Shown here: one piece after another, positions 7,174 to 14,812 of the stretch
Layout of the letters: every line of letters begins with the position of its first letter
Position numbering within the stretch: position 1 is the stretch's first letter
From: Gammaproteobacteria bacterium
GTDB taxonomy: Bacteria > Pseudomonadota > Gammaproteobacteria > Chromatiales > Chromatiaceae
Assembly: GCA_030620735.1 (NCBI GenBank)
Contig: JAUXDV010000006.1
Span: 1 to 19,249 of the forward strand
Direction: 5' to 3'
DNA: 19,249 nucleotides
Notes under the pieces: model-generated
What the model was told of the DNA's origin: nothing
The model's database searches: none
Seen by the model: the letters and a program-made list of their open reading frames with translations, nothing else
Translations under genes and position numbers: made by a program

Positions 7174-7203
7174 AAAAAAAGCCCGGCGAAGCCCGGGCTT
7201 TCG
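7174..7203 (-). terminator. Rho-independent terminator downstream of sqr
   Basis: Read on the minus strand: stem AAAGCCCGG, 6-nt loop GCTTCG, stem CCGGGCTTT, then four more T (seven T in all). The 9-bp GC-rich perfect stem and T tract form a textbook terminator. It lies 65 bp after the sqr stop and ahead of the two small genes, so it separates the two units. Confidence 0.85.
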
Positions 7204-7209
7204 ATTGGA

Positions 7210-7258
7210 ATCCCCCTCAATCCCCCTTTGATAAAGGGGGAAGTAATCCCTGCAGGGG
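7210..7258. repeat. Intergenic hairpin repeat ccccctttgataaaggggg
   Basis: ccccctttgataaaggggg (7222-7240) is a perfect 8-bp stem with a 3-nt loop. It is preceded by a partial copy (tccccctcaa, 7211-7220) and followed by the palindrome ccctgcaggg. It lies between the sqr stop and the terminator. Similar hairpins are widespread intergenic repeats in environmental genomes (from memory). Confidence 0.6.
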
Positions 7259-7267
7259 AATAAGCAG

Positions 7268-8545
7268 TCACTGCTTGAGGCGATTGATACCCAGCATCTT
7301 GAGGACGTATTTCTCGTAGATGGGTTCGGAACTCCCTTTTTTCATCTTGCGGATGAAATACTTTTCAAAGGCGATCTTCGCCATGTGCACCCACTTGCCC
7401 TTCTTGAACCAGGCAACATTGCGCGGGGGAATCTGCGGCAGCGCCACGAATGCCGCACCTGTATCACCAAAATCGGCCAGGCAAATCGCATTCCAGGTAC
7501 CGACTTTTTCAGGCTCTTCTCCCTTAAGGGAGTGCGCGATATTGTGTACGATCGCGGTGACCATCGATTCGATCATGTAACCTGTTTTCGGCGCACCTGT
7601 TGCAACCGGAGTCACCTCGACCGGCGGAATAGCGATGCACACGCCGGCAGAGTAGATGTTAGGATGCTTCGGATTGCGCTGAAACTCATCCACCATGACA
7701 AACCCGCGCGGGTTGCACAAGCCATCGACGCTCGAAACCGCATCGACGCCCTTGAATGCCGGTAGCATCATCGCAAAATCAAAATCGATCTCGTGTGATT
7801 TAGCGACTTCACCGTTGTCATCCAACTGATCGATGAACATCTTGCCCTCTTCCACCTTGCGGGTCTTGGCATTGGTAATCCACTTCATGTGGTGGTTGCG
7901 CATCTCTGATTCGAGCATCCCCTTGGAGTCGCCAACACCGCCCAGGCCCAGGTGGCCGATATAGGGTTCGGATGTCACAAAGGTCATGTAAAATTTATCA
8001 CGCATCTTGCGCTTGCGCAGATCGGTATCGACGATGAAGGCAAACTCATAGGCCGGACCGAAGCAGCTTGCAAATGGGGCTGCGCCGACAACGATGTGAC
8101 CGCTGCCCTTCTCCAGCAGTTTCTGGTAAGCGCCCCATGCGGTCTCCGCATGGTCGACACTGCATATTGACTGTGTGTGTCCACCATCAGGACCCGATCC
8201 TTCGACCTCTTCGAACGCCAGACGGGGGCCGGTAGCGATCACCAGGTAGTCATAACTGATGCTCTCGCCGTTATCCAGTGTCAGTGTATTGGCATCGGCA
8301 TCGATGTCGTCGCATCGCTGTCCGATAAAATCGATCCCCTTGCGCTGCAGATAGGGCTTGATGTCAAACGTGATGTCACTGCGGTCACGCCAGCCGACAG
8401 CCAGCCACGGATTGGAGGGTACGAACTGGAAATAGTCACGCTCGTTGATAACCGTAATTTTATGCTCGGCGTCAAGCTCGGCGCGCAACTCATAAGCCGC
8501 CGGCATCCCGCCGGTGCCAGCCCCCAATACAACAATATGCGCCAT
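7268..8545 (-). CDS. sqr: Sulfide:quinone oxidoreductase (SQR)
   Basis: A 425-residue FAD-dependent flavoprotein that would oxidise sulfide to sulfur or polysulfide and pass electrons to the quinone pool at the membrane. It has the N-terminal dinucleotide motif GAGTGG (8-13), a second nucleotide motif around LVIATGP (101-107), and a C-terminal amphipathic region (about 372-425, WFKKGKWVHMAKIAFEKYF) suited to membrane attachment. Cys128 (QSICSVDHA), Cys161 (ASCFGPA) and Cys355 (AICLADFGD) fall almost exactly where the structurally known Acidithiobacillus ferrooxidans SQR has its redox cysteines (128, 160, 356). A flavocytochrome c sulfide dehydrogenase is unlikely because there is no Tat or Sec signal. 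The start at 8545 has GGAGG 6 nt upstream; the longer frame does not. It stands alone, with its own promoter and terminator. Confidence 0.88.
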   Translation of the reverse strand: MAHIVVLGAGTGGMPAAYELRAELDAEHKITVINERDYFQFVPSNPWLAVGWRDRSDITFDIKPYLQRKGIDFIGQRCDDIDADANTLTLDNGESISYDYLVIATGPRLAFEEVEGSGPDGGHTQSICSVDHAETAWGAYQKLLEKGSGHIVVGAAPFASCFGPAYEFAFIVDTDLRKRKMRDKFYMTFVTSEPYIGHLGLGGVGDSKGMLESEMRNHHMKWITNAKTRKVEEGKMFIDQLDDNGEVAKSHEIDFDFAMMLPAFKGVDAVSSVDGLCNPRGFVMVDEFQRNPKHPNIYSAGVCIAIPPVEVTPVATGAPKTGYMIESMVTAIVHNIAHSLKGEEPEKVGTWNAICLADFGDTGAAFVALPQIPPRNVAWFKKGKWVHMAKIAFEKYFIRKMKKGSSEPIYEKYVLKMLGINRLKQ

Positions 8546-8551
8546 TGAAAT

Positions 8552-8556
8552 CCTCC
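8552..8556 (-). promoter_or_regulatory. Ribosome binding site of sqr
   Basis: A full GGAGG lies 6 nt before the ATG at 8545. It decides the start against an upstream frame extension of 29 codons. Confidence 0.8.
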
Positions 8557-8630
8557 GTTTAAGAATAAGCTCAGGCAGTTGAATAATCGCTTCAGGCGGG
8601 TCGATGAGCCTGAATGCATTTAATCGACGC

Positions 8631-8659
8631 AAGATACTCTGTTACATGACAAAAATCAA
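8631..8659 (-). promoter_or_regulatory. Candidate sigma-70-type promoter of sqr
   Basis: On the minus strand, TTGATT (8654-8659), a 17-nt spacer and TATCTT (8631-8636) would give a leader of about 80 nt before the sqr ATG. Both hexamers match the consensus at four of six positions and the spacing is ideal. No operator is evident. Confidence 0.45.
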
Positions 8660-8724
8660 CGCAAATTCAATGCGTTAGAATTAAAATATATTATTATTTT
8701 CTAATTTTCATCTCCCTTATCGAC

Positions 8725-8808
8725 TATATCTGAGATGAGTGTTAAATTAAACACAGATATTGTTTCTCATCTCTTAAATCTGTGTTTATCTGTGTGCATC
8801 TGTGGTAA
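8725..8808. repeat. Nested inverted repeats with tctgtgtttatctgtgtgca motif
   Basis: Gagatgag (about 8731-8738) pairs with ctcatctc (8767-8774), and inside and beyond it aaacacaga (8749-8757) is the inverse of tctgtgttt (8779-8787), which continues as atctgtgtgcatctgtggt. The last part is a string of near-identical tctgtg words. The block fills the gap between the 3' end of the SDR gene and the sqr promoter. It is of the same general type as the cgtgtctttcgtggt repeats but a different sequence. Confidence 0.65.
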
Positions 8809-8814
8809 AAAATT

Positions 8815-9684
8815 TCATTCAAGCCGACGGCCAAAAATCGCCTTCAATCCATCCTCAAGGGTCGCATAGCGCAGTTTTTCGCCCAGCAGATCCACCATTT
8901 TTCGGTTGGAAATACGGCGCGATTCACGCAGATAGCTCATCATCCCGGCGCTCATCTCGCTCTCCGCCTGACGCATATCGATTTCAGGCGGCTCAGGCAA
9001 TCCCGCATAACGTGCAACAGTCATGAAATAGTCGCTCATGGTTCCCGGATGCCCGTCGGTGACATTGTAAATCTCACCACTGCCCCCCTTCTCCAGCAAC
9101 CCGAGGGTAATCTCCGCAAGATCATCCTCGTGAATACGATTGGTAAATGGCGCCTGGTCAGCGCGCAGCACCGGCTGCCGCTCTTTGATGCGCTGCAGCG
9201 GTAAACGCCGAGCGCCATAGATACCCGCAACACGCATGATCACATAACGCCAGCCGTGCCGGGCGGCTGCACTGATCAACTGCTGCTCGGCATCCAATCG
9301 CCGCATGGCGCGATCAGCCCGCGGCGCCGCAGGCCGGGACTCATCCACCCACTGGCCGTTGCAGTCGCCGTAAACCCCGGTGGTGCTGAGATAGAGAAAT
9401 GTTTCCGGGTTGCCTGTCAACGCCTTCAGCAGGTGTTTCATGCGAATCTCATGCGTTCCTTTGCGGGGTGGCGGTGCCAGATAGACAATTCTGACGTCAT
9501 CGACATCCAGCGCCTCGATTTCATCATCCAGGTCAGCCTGGATGACATCGATCTTCAGGTTTTGCAGTTCAGAGCGGCTCTGTGCGGTGCGCACCAGCGC
9601 ACGGACACTTTCACCCTTGCGTTGCGCAATATGAGCAATTCGACGGCCGATATCACCGCATCCAATGATTAACATCTTTCTCAT
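8815..9684 (-). CDS. NAD(P)-dependent SDR/epimerase-like protein (YeeZ-like)
   Basis: An atypical extended short-chain dehydrogenase of 289 residues. The Rossmann motif is IGCGDIG (GxGxxG) right at the N-terminus. STTGVYGDCNGQWVDES resembles the SSTSVYGDAQG segment of E. coli YeeZ, and MRVAGIYGARRLP and NRIHEDDLAEITL match the later substrate-domain motifs of that group. A YxxxK catalytic pair is not evident, as in YeeZ, so catalysis is uncertain. The start is ATG 9684 or ATG 9675; neither has a clear Shine-Dalgarno sequence. It is divergent from the flavin reductase gene. The general fold is firm; substrate and pathway are unknown. Confidence 0.8.
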   Translation of the reverse strand: MRKMLIIGCGDIGRRIAHIAQRKGESVRALVRTAQSRSELQNLKIDVIQADLDDEIEALDVDDVRIVYLAPPPRKGTHEIRMKHLLKALTGNPETFLYLSTTGVYGDCNGQWVDESRPAAPRADRAMRRLDAEQQLISAAARHGWRYVIMRVAGIYGARRLPLQRIKERQPVLRADQAPFTNRIHEDDLAEITLGLLEKGGSGEIYNVTDGHPGTMSDYFMTVARYAGLPEPPEIDMRQAESEMSAGMMSYLRESRRISNRKMVDLLGEKLRYATLEDGLKAIFGRRLE

Positions 9685-9748
9685 GGAGGTTTTAATAATG
9701 TATAAAATGCGGGACAATCTCGCAGTTTCTTATAAGATATGCAAGTGT

Positions 9749-10762
9749 ATGAGTAATTATCAGGTCAAAGTCCAGCCCCTGGGAAAGGTATTTTCCGTTC
9801 AACAGGACGAAACCGTACTGGATGCAGCATTACGACAGAATATCGGTTTAGCCTATGGCTGCCGCAGCGGCAACTGCGGCACCTGCGAAGTGACCCTGCT
9901 CGAAGGCCAGGTCAACTATACTGATGACGACACTCCTTCGGGACTGGCTGACCCGGACTATAATTGCCTGCCCTGCCAGGCGCATGCAGGCAGCGACCTC
10001 GTCATTGAAGCCGAACTTGTCGAACAGGCCGTTGAAATCCAGCCGCATTCCATGCCATGCAAAGTGCAGAGTCATGAGCAACTCTCTCATGATGTCATGC
10101 GCCTGATGTTAAAGCTGCCGGAGAATCAACGCCTGCAGTTTCTGGCGGGGCAGTACCTTGATTTCATACTGCCCGGAGGAGAACACCGCGCCTTCTCTAT
10201 CGCCAATGCGCCGCATGATGACGAGTTGATCGAACTGCATATTCGCCATGTGGATGGCGGTAAATTTACTGATTATGTGTTTGACTCCATGCAGGACAAA
10301 ACAGTGCTGCGCATCGAAGCGCCGCTCGGCGCATTCACCCTGCGCGAAGAGTCAAGCCGTCCGATTTTGATGATCGGCGGCGGCACCGGTTTCGCACCGT
10401 TGAAAAGTATGATCGAGCACGCTATCTATGTTGGCGTCAGCCGTCCTATCACACTCTACTGGGGGGTGCGCGCCGAACGCGACCTCTATCTTCCTGATCT
10501 GCCCCGGCAGTGGTCGCAGCAGCATGACAGCTTCTCGTTTATCCCGGTGCTTTCAGAGCCCGACGCCCCGGGGCAGGGCCGCAGCGGCTTTGTGCATGAA
10601 GCAGTAATGCAGGATATCGCTAATATCAACGACTATGATGTCTACATGACAGGCCCCCCGGTCATGGTAAACGCCGCTGCCGCTGCTTTTGAAGAGGCCG
10701 GACTCAGTCGCGAACAGATGTTTTCCGACTCTTTTGAATATGGCGCACAGAATGACAAATAA
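9749..10762 (+). CDS. 2Fe-2S ferredoxin / FAD / NAD(P)H reductase (AscD/RfbI-like)
   Basis: An electron-transfer reductase of 337 residues in three parts. The plant-type ferredoxin domain (1-90) has the cluster ligands Cys38, Cys43, Cys46 and Cys76 in the usual C-x4-C-x2-C-x29-C spacing. The FAD domain follows with RAFSIANAP, then the NAD(P) domain with IGGGTGFAP. The closest known type is CDP-6-deoxy-3,4-glucoseen reductase (AscD) and oxygenase reductases. No sugar or oxygenase gene is nearby, so its electron acceptor is unknown. The start at 9749 (MSNYQVKVQP) fits the family, but an in-frame ATG at 9698 has a far better site (GGAGG at 9685-9689, 8 nt away) and would add 17 residues. The stop is 13 bp before the hslV start, so hslVU may be co-transcribed with it. 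Confidence 0.85.
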   Translation: MSNYQVKVQPLGKVFSVQQDETVLDAALRQNIGLAYGCRSGNCGTCEVTLLEGQVNYTDDDTPSGLADPDYNCLPCQAHAGSDLVIEAELVEQAVEIQPHSMPCKVQSHEQLSHDVMRLMLKLPENQRLQFLAGQYLDFILPGGEHRAFSIANAPHDDELIELHIRHVDGGKFTDYVFDSMQDKTVLRIEAPLGAFTLREESSRPILMIGGGTGFAPLKSMIEHAIYVGVSRPITLYWGVRAERDLYLPDLPRQWSQQHDSFSFIPVLSEPDAPGQGRSGFVHEAVMQDIANINDYDVYMTGPPVMVNAAAAAFEEAGLSREQMFSDSFEYGAQNDK

Positions 10763-10775
10763 TAGTCCGAACAGC

Positions 10776-11320
10776 ATGACGAACTTCAGGGGCACCACCA
10801 TTCTCTCCGTGCGCCGCAATGGCCAGGTCGTCATTGGCGGCGATGGCCAGGTGACGCTTGGCCAGACAGTCATGAAGGGCAACGCGCGCAAGGTCCGCAG
10901 GCTCTATAAAAACCAGGTGCTGGCCGGGTTTGCAGGCGCCACTGCGGATGCCTTCACGCTGTTCGAGCGTTTCGAAGGCAAGCTTGAGAAACACAGCGGC
11001 CACCTGGTTCGCGCTGCCGTCGAGATGGCCAAGGACTGGCGCACAGACCGCATGCTGAGACGCCTCGAAGCGCTGTTATGCATTGCCGACAGGCAGGCAT
11101 CGCTGATCATCTCAGGCACCGGGGACGTCATCGAGCCGGAAAACAGCCTCATGGCGATTGGCTCCGGCGGAGCCTATGCCCAGGCTGCCGCTGCCGCACT
11201 GCTGGAAAACAGCGATCTCTCTGCCAGCGAGATCGTCGAGAAAGGACTGCATATTGCTGCCGACATTTGTGTTTATACCAATCACAATCTTGTCATCGAA
11301 GAACTTGAAACGGAAGACTG

Positions 11321-11321
<1 letters not shown>
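10776..11321 (+). CDS. hslV: ATP-dependent protease proteolytic subunit HslV (ClpQ)
   Basis: HslV is the threonine protease of the HslUV complex, a two-component relative of the proteasome. The 181-residue product shows the exposed catalytic Thr7 after a short propeptide (MTNFRG then TTILSVRRNG), then GGDGQVTLG, VMKGNARKVRRLY, AGATADAFTLFE, KDWRTDRMLR and ENSLMAIGSGG, all close to E. coli HslV. A propeptide of about six residues is common outside the enterics. The start at 10776 is chosen for that length; an ATG at 10752 in the same frame overlaps the previous gene. The stop overlaps the hslU ATG by one base, so the two are coupled. Confidence 0.96.
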
Positions 11322-12659
<1,338 letters not shown>

Positions 12660-12667
<8 letters not shown>

Positions 12668-12709
12668 AGGGAATTCTTTAAGGGGTTTTCTTTAAAGGGT
12701 TTTCTTTAA
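12660..12709. repeat. 14-bp tandem repeat at the hslU stop codon
   Basis: Three full units, ttctttaaagggaa (12660-12673), ttctttaaggggtt (12674-12687) and ttctttaaagggtt (12688-12701), and a partial one, ttctttaa (12702-12709). The first unit holds the last hslU codons and its TAA stop, and the last one reaches the stop codon of the convergent gene. It appears to be a local duplication of the hslU 3' end. Confidence 0.8.
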
Positions 12710-13420
12710 TTACTCTTTCAGCTTAACTTTCAGCTCTCCATCTTCCACATGGATGTCTTCAACGCCTGCGGCAAAGCTTTTCCAGAATCCCTGTTCATCG
12801 CCGAACTCCCTGACCAGGTCAATATTTTTCAGGTCACCGAGCCAGGCATTTGGAATCGGCACACCCATGACGGTTACACCTTTTAGAACCACGCGCGGCC
12901 GGCCATCTTTGTAGGACATCTCTACACCGGTAGATACGCGTAGTGTTTTGCCGCCGAGTATCGGGAAGTCCTTGTCTACGGGAACAAGGAGCCTGACGCT
13001 GATCAGGTCCCGGGAAAGGTCAATCGCGAGTTTTTTTGCCATGTTGGTGTTGCTTGCGAGTAGAGCATTCAACTCTTTCTCGCTAAAGCTTAAATCACGT
13101 TCGCCGCTCTCTTCGCTATATTTCCGTGGTATCAGGCGACCGCCTGAATCAAAATCGTTTTGCTCTGTTGTCTGTTTTTGGGTTTTTGCAGATGGCGGCT
13201 CCGGCTGATAGCCGAGCGCCGCGAGCTTGCTATCCAATTGCTGCTGTTCATTCTGGTTTAATACAACGGGCTCAAAATCTTTCGCATAGATATATGTACG
13301 CACAGCCCAGTAAGTGACTGCCGCAGTGAACACCATCGTTCCAAGTACAATCCATACGACATGAATACCCCGGAAACCTGTGGTTTTTTTGTGCTCTTCC
13401 ATGTTTGTCATTTCGCTCAT
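12710..13420 (-). CDS. Single-pass inner-membrane protein, function unknown
   Basis: A 236-residue protein with a short cytoplasmic start, one membrane helix (about 18-42, IHVVWIVLGTMVFTAAVTYW) and a large periplasmic part. A low-complexity linker (about 70-105) leads to a folded domain with FSEKELNALLASNTNMAKKL, LLVPVDKDFPILGGKTLRV and GVPIPNAWLGDLKNIDLV. I recall homologues in proteobacteria, some labelled arginine N-succinyltransferase; a membrane-anchored protein like this does not support that label. It follows the lipoprotein gene with 46 bp between them. Starts at 13420 or 13405 (MTNMEEHK) are both possible. A real gene by length and structure, but no function can be given. Confidence 0.8.
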   Translation of the reverse strand: MSEMTNMEEHKKTTGFRGIHVVWIVLGTMVFTAAVTYWAVRTYIYAKDFEPVVLNQNEQQQLDSKLAALGYQPEPPSAKTQKQTTEQNDFDSGGRLIPRKYSEESGERDLSFSEKELNALLASNTNMAKKLAIDLSRDLISVRLLVPVDKDFPILGGKTLRVSTGVEMSYKDGRPRVVLKGVTVMGVPIPNAWLGDLKNIDLVREFGDEQGFWKSFAAGVEDIHVEDGELKVKLKE

Positions 13421-13466
13421 GTTTGTTGTCCGTTTAGGATTATTTGATTTCAGAGTTGCTGGCTGG

Positions 13467-14039
13467 TCAGTTGCTGCGGGGAATCACCAATCGGGGCAGA
13501 AACTTCATCTCGGGGAATAGCGCCTGCTCATTTTTACGCACAAACTGCTGTAGCTTTTTTGACGTATCCGAAATATGCACCGACGAGACATGGCCTTCCT
13601 GCTCCACTCTGCCGGCAAGTATGTTATCAGCTATCGCCTTCTCGATAACAGATGGATCCATAAATGCGAGCCCCAACCCTTTTTCTGAGATCTCATATTT
13701 CATAACGATGTATTCACTGATCCCATCCTGGGGTGGAACAAATTTGAGATTCAGATAGCGGTTGCCGCCAAGCCGCGAAGTATGGCCCCGCATTTGTGTA
13801 ACACCGATTTTCCCGCTGCTGTTGAATTCGATCATCACCAACTGCAGCAGTCCGGAATCTTTTTCCTGGCCAAAGTGGAGATAACCGGTTTCCTGTTCAT
13901 TTTTCCAGAACCAGGTGCCATACACAGATGCATCCATGGCATCCTTGTCAAACGCAGTGAGTGGATTTTTAGAGTCCGGAACACAGGCGGCCATGGTGAT
14001 GGTCAGAATCAGCAGGAATGCCCTTGTTGTACAATGCAT
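13467..14039 (-). CDS. Predicted lipoprotein, function unknown
   Basis: A 190-residue protein starting MHCTTRAFLLILTITMAAC, a lipoprotein signal peptide with lipobox MAAC and acylated Cys19 followed by Val-Pro, which fits outer-membrane sorting. The rest has alternating beta-type stretches (VYGTWFWKNEQETGYLHF, YLNLKFVPP) and no motif I recognise. The ATG at 14039 gives the signal peptide; a TTG at 14054 would add only five residues. No clear Shine-Dalgarno sequence is seen. The gene begins about 50 bp from a 146-bp repeat copy and precedes the membrane-protein gene on the same strand, so the pair may be one envelope unit. Confidence 0.75.
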   Translation of the reverse strand: MHCTTRAFLLILTITMAACVPDSKNPLTAFDKDAMDASVYGTWFWKNEQETGYLHFGQEKDSGLLQLVMIEFNSSGKIGVTQMRGHTSRLGGNRYLNLKFVPPQDGISEYIVMKYEISEKGLGLAFMDPSVIEKAIADNILAGRVEQEGHVSSVHISDTSKKLQQFVRKNEQALFPEMKFLPRLVIPRSN

Positions 14040-14089
14040 GTCTAGCGAGACCAAGTCTCAGACTGATTAAGCATGAAAAAACCCTTGTT

Positions 14090-14235
14090 TCTCGCCAAGA
14101 CGCAAAGACCGCAAAGGGGTTTCCTTAGCGAGCTTAGCGCCTTCGCCTGCATGGACGCCAGGTGAGGGGCGTGAGCAGGACGCGGAAGCTTTGCGAGAGT
14201 CATTGTTAATATTTGACTCATTTGTAAAGATGTTG
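14090..14235 (+). repeat. Copy 1 of a 146-bp inverted repeat (cgcaaagacgcaaag type)
   Basis: It matches the reverse complement of 16600-16744. A 65-bp core (14137-14201) is identical base for base to 16634-16698. The outer part toward the DJ-1 gene (gactcatttgtaaagatgttg) has only a few differences, and the other arm (ctcgccaagacgcaaagacc...) is more diverged. It lies between the DJ-1 stop codon (28 bp away) and the lipoprotein gene. No gene is inside it. Confidence 0.9.
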
Positions 14236-14263
14236 CCTGCTCAAGGATTACTAGAAACACCAA

Positions 14264-14812
14264 TCAACGGACCAGCGCCTGCTCAACCTCACTGCGCTTC
14301 TCCTCGCCAAGCAGTTGCGCAATCAACGCCAGGGCAAACTCCATTGCTGTCCCCGGCCCGCGCGAAGTGGCGACCTTGCCATCGATCACGACTGCATCCC
14401 GGCTGATCTCCGTTGCCGGCAACTCCATGCTGTCGAGAACACCGGGGTAGCCGGTCGCAGTTTTACCATCGAGCAACCCGGCATGCGCAAGCACTTTGGG
14501 AGCAGCGCAGATTGCAGCGGTATACCCGCCGTGTTCCGACATTTTCTTTAACAATGCATGAATGCGCCTGTCTGCATCCAGATGATCCGCTCCAGGCAAT
14601 CCGCCGGGGAGCACCAGCATGTCGAACTCCTGCTCCATCACTTCATCGAGCTGCACATCAGGAACCAGGCGTACTTCACGGCTTGCAGTGACCACCTGGT
14701 CATCTAATCCAGCAACGACCACCTCGATTTCGGCCCGACGCATCAAATCAATAATGGTAACCGCTTCAAGCTCTTCACATCCCTGCGCCAGGGGAATCAA
14801 AACTCTTTTCAT
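14264..14812 (-). CDS. DJ-1/PfpI (YajL/ThiJ) family protein
   Basis: The 182-residue protein matches human DJ-1 and E. coli YajL over its full length. The nucleophile is Cys102 in AAICAAPKVLAHAGL, and the acidic partner Glu16 in GCEELEAVT matches DJ-1 Glu18. LVLPGGLPGADHL and TSRGPGTAMEFALALI are also typical. The family is linked to oxidative and carbonyl stress; chaperone, glyoxalase and deglycase activities are reported and the last is debated. Its ATG overlaps the stop codon of the protease gene in ATGA, with AGGAAGAG just upstream, so translation is coupled. The pairing with a Ctp protease is unusual in my experience. Confidence 0.9.
   Translation of the reverse strand: MKRVLIPLAQGCEELEAVTIIDLMRRAEIEVVVAGLDDQVVTASREVRLVPDVQLDEVMEQEFDMLVLPGGLPGADHLDADRRIHALLKKMSEHGGYTAAICAAPKVLAHAGLLDGKTATGYPGVLDSMELPATEISRDAVVIDGKVATSRGPGTAMEFALALIAQLLGEEKRSEVEQALVR

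Noticed and set aside
10600..10776. Sigma-32 promoter before hslV
   Set aside because: A cccccggtcat string at about 10650 has no CTTGAA partner at the right distance.
12710..13420. Arginine N-succinyltransferase label for the membrane protein
   Set aside because: There is no acyltransferase motif, and a membrane anchor with a periplasmic domain does not fit a cytoplasmic catabolic enzyme.
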